Assembly: GCA_022495005.1 (NCBI GenBank)
Contig: JAGYXB010002044.1
Coordinates: forward strand, 558,001 to 622,000
Length of the DNA: 64,000 bases
Direction: 5' to 3'
DNA from: Rhyacophila brunnea
Lineage: Eukaryota; Arthropoda; Insecta; Trichoptera; Rhyacophilidae
Positions 24,478-35,248 of the stretch are shown here, piece by piece. Below the pieces are notes generated by a model. It was not told the origin of the DNA. It saw nothing but the letters and a program-made list of their open reading frames with translations, and did no database searches. The position numbers and the translations under genes are program-made. How positions within the stretch are numbered: the first letter of the stretch is position 1; each line of letters opens with the position of its first letter.

Positions 24478-25128
24478 ATCTACTGCAGTGGGGGCGAACC
24501 TATGGCACGCGAATGTTTTATTTTAAAAGAGAAAAAAACCTATAATAATAATAAATGACAGATCGCATTGTATTAACAATAGCAGGAAAATACTCTTCTA
24601 GAATAAGCATTAAGTTTAATGTAAATATATAATTGCATAGGTCGGTCTTTAGGCTTTATGCGTCACATAATATTATCGCACTAACCTCATCAGGCGGTAG
24701 GGAAGTCGCGCCGCTAATTTTAATTGATTTACAATGCTTGATATAACTGTAGCGAGAGAATGCCTCGTCTGATCGGAGCAATTCTGGTGGCAATTTGTGA
24801 ATAAAGAACCAAACTAAGTAATTCAGGAACAAACAATTTCTTTTCTACCCACAAAAATGAAACCAAATTGGTAGAGCTAGTAGGTAGTCGTAATTCTGGC
24901 AGAAAGTTTCAAAATTGGTGGTCCGAAATGTATGTAGTAAGTAATTGAAAGAGCCTATATGTGCTATGTTTTGTGAGTGGTATCTAAAACATCATCATTT
25001 TTTAAAAGATTTCTTAAAAACTAATATCCCCCCATGAAAAACTGTTCGACACGTCAGACAGTTGAAAAATAATATTTGGGAAATTTTAGCACGCGTATGT
25101 AAAAATGTTCGCCAATCCTGATCTAGTG
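24478..25128. mobile_element. hAT-like MITE, GGCGAACC family, copy 1
   Basis: The element spans 24486-25120. Its ends are CAGTGGGGGCGAACC and, inverted, CAGGATTGGCGAAC. The flanks ATCTACTG (24478-24485) and ATCTAGTG (25121-25128) match at 7 of 8 positions. Interior blocks such as GGTCGGTCTTTAGGCTTTATG, quoted in part, and CACGTCAGACAGT recur in copies 35558-36149 and 54690-55514. CAG ends and 8-bp duplications are characteristic of hAT elements. No transposase frame is visible. Confidence 0.75.
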
Positions 25129-25189
25129 AGTACCTACCGTTCTTTCGCCAAATCGTTCCTTCATGGTTCCTGCGACAGAGACTATGAGA

Positions 25190-25920
25190 TCAGTAATGGT
25201 TTTCTGCGGCCCAGCAAGGATTTATATATATTACTTTGTCGAAGAATGAATAAGATTTGATTGTTTGTGTATAAAATGTCGTGTCCGGAAACTTGTACGT
25301 ATGTGGTTCGCCGTATCCCACTTCACCGTAAACTGTTGTATCGGAAATATATGGACGTGTATTAAAGACTGTCCAATCACTTTGAGTCGTACAGTACTGA
25401 CATAAATTCATGTCTAAATAAAGCACGGTCCTTGTCGGCTTACACCTTGTAAGCCAGCAGCAAACAAATTTTGAAAATAGTCGATATACTGAATCATTTG
25501 TTGGGTTAGTGTTACATTCCCAAATGGTCCCCATTTGGGGATGTCTCTGTGAATCTGTAAAGGCCCTAATCGGTACCAAGCCAACAAATAGTAAGGGTTG
25601 ATTACGAAAATAAATAATAATAAAGCCGGCAATGCTGTAAATCCCGGTCGTTTGAAAATATCTGCAACGTCGCCAATGTCGCCGTTTTCGACAACGCTTC
25701 TCGCTGGGAGCAAAACATGCAGGCAATACGCAGGCAAAACATGCAGCCAAAATGGCGGGCAAAACGCGGCAGACGGCCAGACAGTAAACATTGTTAACTC
25801 GCGCTACGCATAAAATAATTATAAAAAATGTAGCCATTAGTAGATATTAATGTAAATAAAGCTTGTCGTTTCTGATCACAATTCCGGTGTGTATTTGTCC
25901 ACCTCCAAATCCCGAATCCA
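25190..25920 (-). other. Unidentified GC-richer segment with long minus frames
   Basis: Two long overlapping minus-strand frames occur here: 25190-25837 (215 codons) and 25414-25791 (125 codons). The first is cysteine-rich with a hydrophobic start. The second contains a hydrophobic ALPALLLFIFVINPYYLL stretch that could be a membrane segment. Neither matches a family I recognise, and the two disagree on frame. The plus strand from 25795 to 25915 has an AATAAA and a CA-rich end reminiscent of a retroelement long terminal repeat, but I found no matching second copy. It could be a remnant exon, a solo LTR or chance. Confidence 0.25.
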
Positions 25921-26786
25921 GACGAAAAACCACACAAAGAAACAAAGTAACAGCATCTTACCACTTTCGTAAATGGAGGGATATGACATTAGGTTAGGTT
26001 TTCATGCTTGAATTCATGAATTTTACCAAAATCAGCTATGAAAATTGAATTAATGTCCATATTGAATCTAATAAAATTGGAGACCGTATAATATACGGTC
26101 ATCTCTTTCCGATAAGAAAGCTCACAGCGTACCTACTGTGCCACGGTGAAATGTTTTACGTACAATTTACATGTAACTGTATAATGTATATAACTACGGC
26201 CTTCAAAAGGTCCCTTATGAATATTATATAGCTTATCATTTATGTGGACTGTAAATATTACTATTAAAACTACTATGTAAGTTATTCTATTAAGTAAATA
26301 CTATTATAGGTATATTGACGTTCCCGCTACTAAATCCAATAAAATATGTCATTTTTAAACATTGGCGAGCACTTTCCTTAATTACACAGTACAAATTTAT
26401 TCATTTTCAATAAACAATAAATTCGCAGAAGCCTCTGAATTTACTGAAATAATATTTAAAATAAGTATTAGTGGAATTTTGCTGTATCATTTATTTAATT
26501 TCAATTGTTGTTATTAAACGATAGAGATACTTCAATTCTCAATTCGAGCAAACAATCTAGTTATTAATCGTTGTACTATTCAGACAATGCAATATGTATT
26601 ATCAAAATAAAAATTCAACAGAATTATTGTAATAAATTTTAATACGTCGATAGCAAACAATACCTATGCATCATGTGTTATTTATTGATTGGTTTATATT
26701 ATACAATCATGAATATTCACCCATGTTTAACACAATGAATATACAAACAATACAGCAGGCATGTCCAACTTCAAGTAGGCTGTGAT

Positions 26787-27643
26787 CAAGGCTTGAACAA
26801 AAACGATGCATAAGTGCGAGTGAGTATTCGATACCCTTATAATCTCTGCGACACGCGCTAGAAAGATAAAAGGTTTACAGATCTGGGAGATGGTTTGCTA
26901 CGATGTAGCCGGCAAATCTTAGCTTATTGCATAACTAAGCGTCGATAACCGTGTTGCTAAAATTGCTATTTTTTGTGTTAAACATAAAGTCAGTGGTAAA
27001 TATTTTTAGTTAATTAAGTAGGAAAGATGGTTCTGTGTGTTGTATTAAAATATGGTAGCCGTACTGATAAGCAAGAAGATGGTATTACGTTTCATATGTA
27101 AGTTGATACATGTTCTTGATAATTTATTTGTATATTATTATATATTTTAATATCAGTGACCCAGTGTTTCTTTAAAAATAACTTAAATTATGGATATCAT
27201 TACCTAATGGTTGCATTTTGACCGCTTAAAAATACTATATAACGTAAAAAAATAGAAAATTATATTTTAATTCTGAGCGTCTAGTGTGAGCACTTTGGGC
27301 GAGCACTAGCGAAATAATCTCAAACATTTGTATACGAATGCGTTCGCTCGTCCACAAAACAAACGCACGGCAAGCAGCTTCATTTAGCAATGCAATGGAT
27401 GGCGTCTAGATGTATCTATAGTCTAAGATCTACACAGCCAAAATGAAAACGTGATAAAAATAAGAAAGCATAATTATAATATAGATAGATTAGTAGCGAG
27501 CACTTTGGGTGAGCACTAGCGAATGGTCTATGGTCTCGAACATTTGTAGACGAATGCATTCGCTCGTCCACAAACCAAACGCACGGCACGCGGCTTCATT
27601 TAGCAATGCAACGGGTGGAGTCTAGATGTATCTATAGTCTATG
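26787..27643 (+). mobile_element. THAP-exon repeat, copy 2, with 8-bp target duplication
   Basis: The copy runs from CAAGGCTTGAAC (26787) to CTATAGTCTATG (27643), flanked by exact GCTGTGAT repeats (26779-26786 and 27644-27651). Eight-base duplications and 5'-CA..TG-3' ends are what P elements make. I do not see strong terminal inverted repeats. The 3' part contains an internal duplication: 27288-27424 is repeated as 27498-27640 (GAGCACTTTGGGxGAGCACT to TATCTATAGTCT). The THAP exon is at 27027-27097. Confidence 0.65.
27027..27097 (+). pseudogene. THAP first exon, copy 2 (second Cys lost)
   Basis: The reading MVLCVVLKYGSRTDKQEDGI is 71 nt long like copy 1. The second zinc ligand is Tyr instead of Cys, and the last exon bases are AT before GTAAGT instead of AG. 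The zinc site could not form in this copy. Copy 3 shares the Tyr, so copies 2 and 3 are closer to each other than to copy 1. Confidence 0.6.
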
Positions 27644-27795
27644 GCTGTGATCTATTAAACCTGGATCTACTACGTACCACACTTACCATTTATTATTCTC
27701 CAACTTGAACAATTAATCTTGTTACATGTAAATTGTACGTAAAACATTTCACCGTGGCACAGTTCGCCGTGAGCTTTTTTATCGGAAAGGGATGA

Positions 27796-28401
27796 CCGTA
27801 TACCAGTGGCGAAGGGTGGAGGTAGGCTGTTATGATCTGACATAAATAATGCATACTAAACGTTGTCAGTCATACGTATTTGTTTTCATTGAACTAAAGC
27901 TACAAATTGCAGATAGTGTGGGTTAGTTTTAAAAATTCAATCAAAGACTGTGTAAACCAAACCATAATAGATAATAGTCATAAAACATTAATCTATATAA
28001 TTATAAGATATCTAAAATTATGCCATTAAATCATACACAATTTTAGATATTTTATAGATAGAAGAATAATTTTTATCTATTACAGTTTAGGCAAGGCCTA
28101 ATGAATTAAAAAAACTAAGGAACACCACCTGTAATATGTATTCTTAATTCAACAAAACAAATAAGTATGACTGAAAAAGTGCGCACCATTTTTCTCGGAT
28201 CGTCTATATCACACCTAAACTATTATGGTTTGGTGTAGGCAGGGCTTAAATTGATTTAAGATGAAACTAACCAGCATCATCTGCATTTTGTATTATTAGT
28301 TCAATGAAAACAAATAAGTACCTATGACTGAAAAAGTTTAGTGTGCACTGTTCATGTCGAATATGAACAGCTTACCTCCACCCCTCGCCACTGCCGTATA
28401 C
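27796..28401. mobile_element. 590-bp hAT-like MITE, CAGTGGCGAAG family, with exact 8-bp duplication
   Basis: The element 27804-28393 has ends CAGTGGCGAAGGGTGGAGGT and, inverted, CAGTGGCGAGGGGTGGAGGT. It is flanked by exact CCGTATAC repeats (27796-27803, 28394-28401). It sits inside the right arm of the 26.0-28.5 kb inverted-repeat structure; removing it joins the arm seamlessly to match the left arm. Fragments of the same family occur at 53787-53905 and 56187-56395. Confidence 0.9.
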
Positions 28402-28493
28402 TATACAGTCTCCAATTTTATTAGATTCAATATGAAGATTAATTCAATTTGGATAGCTGATTTTGGCAAAATTCATGAATTTAAGAATGAATA

Positions 28494-28912
28494 ATTACAA
28501 GATAAAAAGAACTTTTTATATACAACGTTTTTAAATTTTCTGTTGAATCATATAAACTTGACTTGACTAGCTTAAACGATCAAAAAAATTTGTACTTGAC
28601 ATGTCATATTGATTTCCATAGTAACGCACGTATATATTAATAATTTAGTTGCTAGGACCCCAGAACCCTAGCAACCAATAATGGTGTCGAAATAACTTTT
28701 CATACAAAACAGAATTAACTGATGAATTTTAAGTAGAATTCAATTCTACTTAAAGATGGCTAAATGTATTAAAAAATGCATTGGCATCGTGTTCTGATAT
28801 ATTCTAAAAGTTTCAAATGTCTAGCTAGTCGGGAAGTTAGTTAAAAATCGATTTGTACTGGATAAACAACCACCGGACAAATAAGAATATAAGCTAAGAA
28901 AAACGTTGTAAT
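28494..28912 (-). repeat. ~430-bp interspersed repeat, copy 1
   Basis: This is one of three copies (others 42699-43133 and 46751-47204, both in the opposite orientation) sharing long, nearly collinear homology: ATTACAAGATAAAAAG at one end, GACTTGACTAGCTTAAACGATC, TCCATAGTAACGCACG, GTTGCTAGG, TTTCGAAATAACTTTTCATAC-like blocks (quoted in pieces) and AACGTTGTAAT at the other end. Identity is high enough to suggest moderate age. The short ATTACAA words at both ends may be terminal repeats. No coding frame. Confidence 0.65.
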
Positions 28913-29465
28913 AAATATCAATTTTTTTTGTGGAATTTCAAGGATCATTTTAAAAACGAGATCTCGTTTAAATAATGTTAAAAAAGGGTATGCAGAATTA
29001 TTATATTGCGACTTATTTACTTACCCAACAAGGAATTGCATTCTACTTTCTAAAAAAATTTTGTCCTCACCTTCAACCATTTATGCGATCGCGCAACAAA
29101 GACGCATGTGTACATCAGAGAGACACAATTTATGCGTTACAAACAGATAAGGTACCTACCTAAGTATATCAAAACAATGAAAAATACGCAGAACTATAAT
29201 TATAATATAGTACAAGTATTCTTCTAGATTAGTTTTACATATGTACTTAATTATTATCTTACTGAAATGTCAACTGTTGCCAAAAATAAATATAATGTAT
29301 ATTATAAAATAAATAATAATGCTGCCATGTTTCAATGCGCCTACTTACAGAATATAAAATATCTTTCGCTAGGTAAGTACTAATATTTTACCACACTACC
29401 TAATATCGTTACAGAAATGTCATATTGTAGGTAGGTATTGTGCAGCTAAAATTTTGTAAGGTTTA

Positions 29466-29789
29466 CCCCCGTTTCAGACGGGACACCGGTGTCGCGCTCG
29501 TATATAATAAGGAAGCCTTTGTATTAGAATAAAGGGGCCTTTGTATTATGTTTATGAACGCCAATGCTAATGAGTCAACGCATAATTTCGCGATATAACT
29601 GGCTGCGTTCATAAAAACATGTGTAACGGCGGCTTGAGAATGTAGCGGCCGACGGAAAAGTGTACCATACACGCTTTGACTCATTAGCTCGGGGCTTTCA
29701 AAAACATAATACAAAGACTATTTTATTCGAATGCAAAGGCCTCCTTATTATATACGAGCGCGACACCGGTGTCCCGTCTGAAACCGGCC
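29466..29789. mobile_element. Foldback MITE, GGCCCGTTTCAGACGGG family, copy 1
   Basis: Long inverted arms read from the ends as CCCGTTTCAGACGGGACACC, then GGTGTCGCGCTCG, TATATAATAAGGAGGCC, TTTGTATTxGAATAAAG and CATAATACAAAG, ending at a centre near AGAATGTAGCGGCCG. Both the arms and their order match copy 2 at 31512-31852. GGCC-type ends and a 3-bp TA-containing duplication (clear in copy 2) resemble PIF/Harbinger elements. No protein is encoded. Confidence 0.75.
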
Positions 29790-30277
29790 TAAAATCTAGA
29801 ATCGTCCAAGGTTTATGTATTAGTAGTGTAGGTATATATTATAGTATCTATCTATAATTTTTACCTTGACAGATAAAAATCACAATAATATTATTAGATT
29901 GTCATGTTTTATTAAAACTCATTGAAATAAATAATAACTTCTAAATATTTAGTGTCCTTATTATCTTCCATTAGAAATCTCCATTATAAAACAAATTGCA
30001 TTATGGTTTTGTAATACGTTTACCGGCCATTAAAATTTATTATTATTATGCAAATAAAAAACATTTTCAAGAATAAATTATTGCAAAAAATCGTTAAAGC
30101 CGGATAGGTTCAGCAATAATGATTTCTTTACTTAAATTGTTTAATTAACCAATTAATCATTTATAATATTATTGATTTTATGAATATCTACGACATAATC
30201 ATTATTCATAAGAATTAATACCTACTCAGTAGTTATGTATTTAATTTATACATAATATAAAGGGAATACAGAATTGT

Positions 30278-30497
30278 TGGGAACAGAAATATTCAACAGG
30301 TGTGGAGTAACAGGCAACCGATCTCGAGTATGGAAGAATGTGGGAAAAACTTAAACGCGTGTCAAGAATACGCTTGTCCTTCTTTCTGAAAGCTGCTCTC
30401 GGTTTTGACGCTCATAATATTGGTATTATTTTAAGGTTGCAACACACACTATTGCACGTCTATAATGTGAGCTTCATTTTCGTAGGAGACTCACACA
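30278..30497 (-). repeat. ~310-bp interspersed repeat, copy A (partial)
   Basis: This is inverted relative to copies at 34131-34442 and 41399-41719. Shared blocks include GGGAACxGAAATAxxCAAC, GTGTCAAGAATACG and TTCATTTTCGTAGGA. The outer part is missing. No coding frame. Confidence 0.5.
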
Positions 30498-30818
30498 GTG
30501 ACGTCCCATGGGGGTAGGCAGATTGAGCGTCGCTTGGGGGCGGCAGTTACCCGAAGGGCGGCAAATCGAGGAGAATCATTATTATATATAGAAATAACTA
30601 TCTAAACTTAGTAGATAATAATGGAAATATCTTTCCATTAGAATGTACTTGGTAAAGAGCAATAACACGTGCAGATTTGCAAATAATATTTGAATTATAG
30701 TTTAGTACATACTTATATAATTTAAAATTTATCCAAATATGTTTGTTAGTTACTCGCGAGTTTTGGAAGTTGTCAGGCGTATTTTTAAATGCACCCATGT
30801 GAAATCGTAGACATTGTC

Positions 30819-31003
30819 TATTGAAGCAAATATGGAATTTAAATTAAATTTAGTGGTATATATCATGTTAATAATGTATCCATGCAACACATTTCATAGA
30901 TATTTGAGTCATGAAAGGATGATAAAAAGTACTGTAAGTATAAAAAAATGTGGCGGCATTTTCGCACTGCCTAAGCGCGGCATTTTGTCTAGGACCGTCA
31001 CTG
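30819..31003 (-). mobile_element. Partial copy of a CAGTGACGTCC-ended element
   Basis: On the minus strand it begins at 31003 with CAGTGACGGTCC and continues through GACAAAATGCCG, TAGGCAGTGC, TCATCCTTTCATGACTCAAA and ATGGATACATTA. The same order occurs at 47538-47700. The distal half is missing. An isolated piece of the same sequence (ACGTCCCAAGACAAAATGCC) is at about 33222. Confidence 0.55.
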
Positions 31004-31508
31004 GACTCACACATCATCAAAATCTTGCTTCAAAATATTGTAGTGCATTAATTGGTTAGGTATAGCCTATCTGAATTATTTTTATTAATCCGTTCTGTGA
31101 TAATATCCATATCTGACTAAATAATGTTATATTATACTTAATTTTACTTTATCGATTGCCGTCTTGTCGTGTTGAAGGTTGAAGAAGAAGGAAGGAAAGG
31201 AGCTTCTACCTATATCCGAATGCAGCGGAGATTTTTTTTTTGACGCAGATGACGCGATATTTGTTCTTATGCAAGCAGAAGATTTGACCAGTTAAAAACA
31301 CACATACATATTCATTAGAAAAATTGAGGGAGAACCGCAACGAATGTGATATTTCTTAATTTGCAGGTATACGGTATAATTACCAAAAAATATCATGCTG
31401 GCGAGAAAACTGATGACAAGCGATTTACATCAGATACGTCTTAACGACTTAAAATGCTCCAGTGGAAATTTATATACGACTGATATTTATACAGTAACAA
31501 TTAGAACC

Positions 31509-31855
31509 TATGGCCCGTTTCAGACGGGACACCGGTGTCGCGCTCGATATGATATAGGAGGCCTTTGTATTCAAATAAAGGGCCCTTTGCATTATGTTTA
31601 TGAACGCCCCAGAGCTAATGAGTCAACGCGTGTCCGGTACACTTTTCCTTCGGCTGCTACATTCTCAAGCCGCCGATTTACTTGTGTTTATTACTGCAGC
31701 CAGTTTTATGTTCTAATTTATATCGTGAAATTATGCGTTGACTCATTAGCTCTGGGACGTTCATAAACATAATACAAAGGGCACTTTATTCGAATACAAA
31801 GGCCTCCTATATTATATCGACCGCGACACCGGTGTCCCGTCTGAAACTGGCCTAT
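31509..31855. mobile_element. Foldback MITE, GGCCCGTTTCAGACGGG family, copy 2
   Basis: The element 31512-31852 begins GGCCCGTTTCAGACGGGACA and, inverted, GGCCAGTTTCAGACGGGACA. It is flanked by TAT on both sides (31509-31511, 31853-31855); a 5-bp CCTAT reading is also possible. Arms of about 130 bp surround a short unmatched centre. End sequence and short duplication favour PIF/Harbinger. Confidence 0.75.
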
Positions 31856-32004
31856 GACCAACCACAAATATTTACTATGACAAACTATTTAAACCAAAAT
31901 AATGCTTGTTCATAATATTATTAGAATGACGAGCGTCGGCCGACTCAAGAGCAATATTGCAAGTGTGATTTTGAACGAATTTATTCTTTGCATCAATTGC
32001 CAGC

Positions 32005-32501
32005 CAAATTACCAGAGCGTTGGAGCGGATATCGGAGCAGGAGCACGAAGCACTGGAGCAATGGAATTTTACTCGGAGCAAGAGCGGAGCCGGAGAACCG
32101 AACATTTGTAGTGCTCAACTGCTCCGGATGTTTTTTTTTTATTATTAAATTTTCGCCCAAAAATCCAATGAAAATAGTATATTTTGACACTTTGCAATAA
32201 TGGAATTATTTGAAATATGGCAAAACTGCCGAGTCATAAATAAACTTACTTTTTTGACAGAAGAGGTAAATAATTAGAGACGATTTGCTGTTGGGACATT
32301 TTGTTTAATAGAATTAATAATGAAAATGACGATTATTTTAAAAATAAGTAAGTACTTATTTTTTTAACATTCGTATACATATAATACTTATTAAAACTTT
32401 TTACCCGGAGCGAGCAGACCCTGGAGCGGAGCCGGAGCAAGTATTCGGTTCCAGAGCAGAGCTGGAGCGGAGCAACTCCGCTCCAACGCTCTGCAAATTA
32501 C
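32005..32501. mobile_element. 481-bp hAT-like MITE, CAGAGCGTTGGAGCGG family, with exact 8-bp duplication
   Basis: The element 32013-32493 has ends CAGAGCGTTGGAGCGGA on both sides (inverted) and exact CAAATTAC flanks (32005-32012, 32494-32501). Both subterminal regions are packed with GGAGC/GGAGCGG words (near 32020-32095 and 32405-32480), probably a clustered protein-binding motif. It appears to have inserted next to or into an older GGCGAACC-family hAT copy, whose right end follows. Confidence 0.9.
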
Positions 32502-32550
32502 AGCGCGTCCCACATGTGGCATGTTTGTCATAGGTTCGCCACCGCTGCAC
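32502..32550. mobile_element. Right end of a GGCGAACC-family hAT element
   Basis: GTGGCATG, then CATAGGTTCGCCACCGCTG (ending 32550), matches the right end of the 35558-36149 copy (CATAGGTTCGCCATCACTG). The matching left end is not visible, perhaps lost or beyond the later insertion at 32013. Confidence 0.5.
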
Positions 32551-33854
32551 AGTAGTATCGTTACTTTTGTTTCAATACGATACTTCTAGGTTCTTAGTCC
32601 ATTGAAAATCGTCTCGATTATAATAGCATCGTTGGATGTCGTATTTTTTCTATAAAAAGATTATTTCTAGTTCAACTTCAATATTTATGTACCTATATAT
32701 ACCTAATATTAATACTATCGTCGGAGGATACTTGATGGAATTTGAATTTAAATTCTAATGGAAGTTTTGTACCGATTTGAGTAGGTAGGTACTCAATTGG
32801 AACAGTACAAAACTTAAATCCATTCGAATATGTATATAATATATAATATTAGCTATTTTAGCATGAAACATCGTCTATTTAATGACGTTGTATACTTTTA
32901 TTACCTATTTCTATTTAAATTATATCATTATTCGTCATTATAATTTAACTGCCGTTAGCACTATGATCTCTAACTTAATCCTCAGGACAGGTGGGTAGGT
33001 GTATATTAGTATATTGTATGAAAGAATTAACAAGACGTTTATTACCTGAAGGTATTACCGATTTAATACCCGTGGCTTATCAATACATTCAAAAGCTCTT
33101 CTTGGAATTATTCAAGAGAATGAACCTGTAAAGCAGCGTTGTCCAACATTTGCACAAAAAAATAAACGACTATTAAATATTTATTTATTTAATATTATAC
33201 CTAAACCTAATGTCCATATGTTACGTCCCAAGACAAAATGCCGCCCTCAAACAGTCTTAGACTGCTGTTCCTTTTAATTTTAGACTTAAATTATATGCGA
33301 AATCGTTAGATTTAGCATTACTTAACTAATTTATTATCATAAGCAGAAATATGCAAACAAAATTCTTTAAAAATGAATACATATTACACAATATCAATGA
33401 CTGAGGATTAAAGCATTTTCACGAAATCTCATCTCAAAAGGCAGTGATTTTAGGTAGGTACGTGGAGGTCTGAGGCGCTGACAAGTTGGGAGAACCCATT
33501 GTGATTTGTTTAAACCAAGATGTCGGTATTTTCTACCGCATCGTCCGCTTCATGGAAAACCGCCACTGCTTGCAAAATTTGTAATGATCGCATTGCAACT
33601 TTTAGCCACTAAGCTTCGCATGACCTGTATACCCCCACGGGACGTCACTGCATGCATTATGCAATAGTAAAGACGTTTTAAGTAATCTTTTTGTAATTAT
33701 ATTATTACAAACGCAATTAAATGCGTAAGAAAAATGCTACAGATCCACGCCAACCCCGTCGAAGCCGAACTAGAATGGGGGGGGGGGGGACTTGTGTTGA
33801 TGCTGTAACCTGTTTTGATTTTTACTGTGGTTGTTTATTGTTTAGATGTTTTCA
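32551..33854. other. Non-coding stretch
   Basis: Mostly AT-rich. It includes a 12-base G run at 33778-33790, the isolated piece of the CAGTGACGTCC family near 33222 and, ending at about 33650, ACCCCCACGGGACGTCACTG, which resembles the inverted form of CAGTGACGTCCCATGGGGGT at 30496. I could not link the two into one element because their flanks differ. Confidence 0.4.
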
Positions 33855-34105
33855 TTTAGTTACAGTGCTCGAAATGGAAAAGTTCACGAACCGGAGCGCT
33901 TCACAATTTTCTGAAGATATTACATAGTTATCAAATTTTATGTGTACTTCATAAAAATAAATGTGTTACATTTTCTATTACATGGCCTATTTAGCTCAGA
34001 CGGTCAAAATATTTTTTCCACGAGACGGAGCGATAATTTTATCGATGTCACGAACCGGAACGGCGCTCCGGTGCGTTCCGGTCCATTTCGAGCCCTGATT
34101 TAGTC
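33855..34105. mobile_element. 235-bp hAT-like MITE, CAGxGCTCGAAATGG family
   Basis: Ends are CAGTGCTCGAAATGG (33863) and, inverted from 34097, CAGGGCTCGAAATGG. Subterminal CACGAACCGGAGCG / CACGAACCGGAACG words continue the inverted repeat. Flanks ATTTAGTT(A) and ATTTAGTC are near-matches, so the duplication is imperfect. No coding sequence. Confidence 0.7.
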
Positions 34106-34130
34106 TGGATAACATTTTGCGATGGATAAC

Positions 34131-34442
34131 ATCACAGAACAGATAATAAATAGAATACCGATATGCTATATTCAATACGCCGCACGTTGAAGCAGGGTTT
34201 TTGAATGTGTGAGTGTCCTACGAAAATGAAGCACGCATTATGCACGTGCAGTAGTGTGTGTAATACACCAACATTAAATGAGCGTAAATGCATGAACGGA
34301 GAGCAGTTTTTAGTATTCGACGTACAACGTATTCTTGACACGTGTGTAAGTTTAACCCGGATTCTTCCTTACTCGAGACGGTTACCTGCTATCGCCTTAC
34401 CCGTTGGGTATTTCAGTTCCCATTATTTTTGAGTTTCCTGGA
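34131..34442 (+). repeat. ~310-bp interspersed repeat, copy B
   Basis: This is collinear with 41399-41719: ACAGAACAGAT, GTGTGAGTGTCCTACGAAAA, CACTGAGCGT/AATGAGCGT, GCGTATTC/ACGTATTC, ATTCTTCC, CGGTTACCTG and ATTTCAGTTCCCATTATTT. A partial inverted copy is at 30278-30497. The two 70-75-codon frames in it are not conserved between copies. Confidence 0.6.
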
Positions 34443-35248
34443 TAGCATGCATCAAGTAGTGATCAGTGTGTAACTGTGTAGTAAATGTTCGTTGAAAGCT
34501 GATGTTGTTGGCGACTTGTTAATGACGTATCTCTGGTGAGCGGGTCTAAATAATTGCTAGACGATTTAATGGATATTGGCTACCTGGTGGGCTTAGTTTT
34601 AGTACATACCAAAGTATGTTTTAGAGTTTTTAGGAACTAGTCTCGTGAGCGAAACTAAATATACCCAACATTTTTACCGTGGGCTTCAAAACTAGTTTAC
34701 GTGTTTTAAATAATCAAAAATAACTCCTCAAAATTAATTCGGTAGGTAGGTATCTACTTGGAATTAAATAAAATAACTCTATTACTCTCTCATATGTACA
34801 GCTGATTACATTGAAAAATTGAATTAAGCCCAGTTATTATTTCTATAGCGCAAATTGCGAACAATTCCAGGCAGAGATTTACTAGGTACATCACGGTGAT
34901 GAGACATTGTGAGCGAAAAAAATATCTTTCAAAATTTTGAAAGGAAAACCAAGTCACAATCGTACCATTACAAGTGAATAGTATTTTTCTATACAAAAAG
35001 AAATTCTGACGATAGAGCAAGAGAGTTTAATTTTATTTTCAACATTTTATGGTTTCTAAAGAGACCTCCATAGAAATTGATATTTCATTCAAACCTTAGA
35101 AATGTATTTTCGACTACGGAAGATTTGAATATAAATAATTTTCGTATCATTCAATCCCAATCCACCACCAAAGTAGTTGAAGACAACTTTCTTTATATAT
35201 TATTTATATAGTCTTAATTCCTGAAAGTCAAGCCAAAAAAAGACTACC

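Larger units (their letters stand above)
26010..28486. repeat. 2.5-kb structure bounded by ~170-bp inverted repeats
   Basis: The left arm (26010-26177) runs TTCATGAATTTTACCAAAATC, TTGAATCTAATAAAATTGGA (pieces), GACCGT, TCTCTTTCCGATA, GTGCCACGGTGAAATG and ACATGTAAC. The right arm carries the same blocks inverted, split into 27724-27803 and 28402-28486 by a hAT insertion. Between the arms lies the THAP-exon repeat. A third partial copy of the arm is at 18495. This could be a large inverted-repeat DNA element with two later insertions inside it, or two independent copies placed head-to-head. Confidence 0.55.

Noticed and set aside
30496..33650. A 3.15-kb element bounded by CAGTGACGTCCC and GGGACGTCACTG
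   Set aside because: The flanking 8-mers do not match, several unrelated elements lie between and the ends continue differently; they are more likely two separate fragments.
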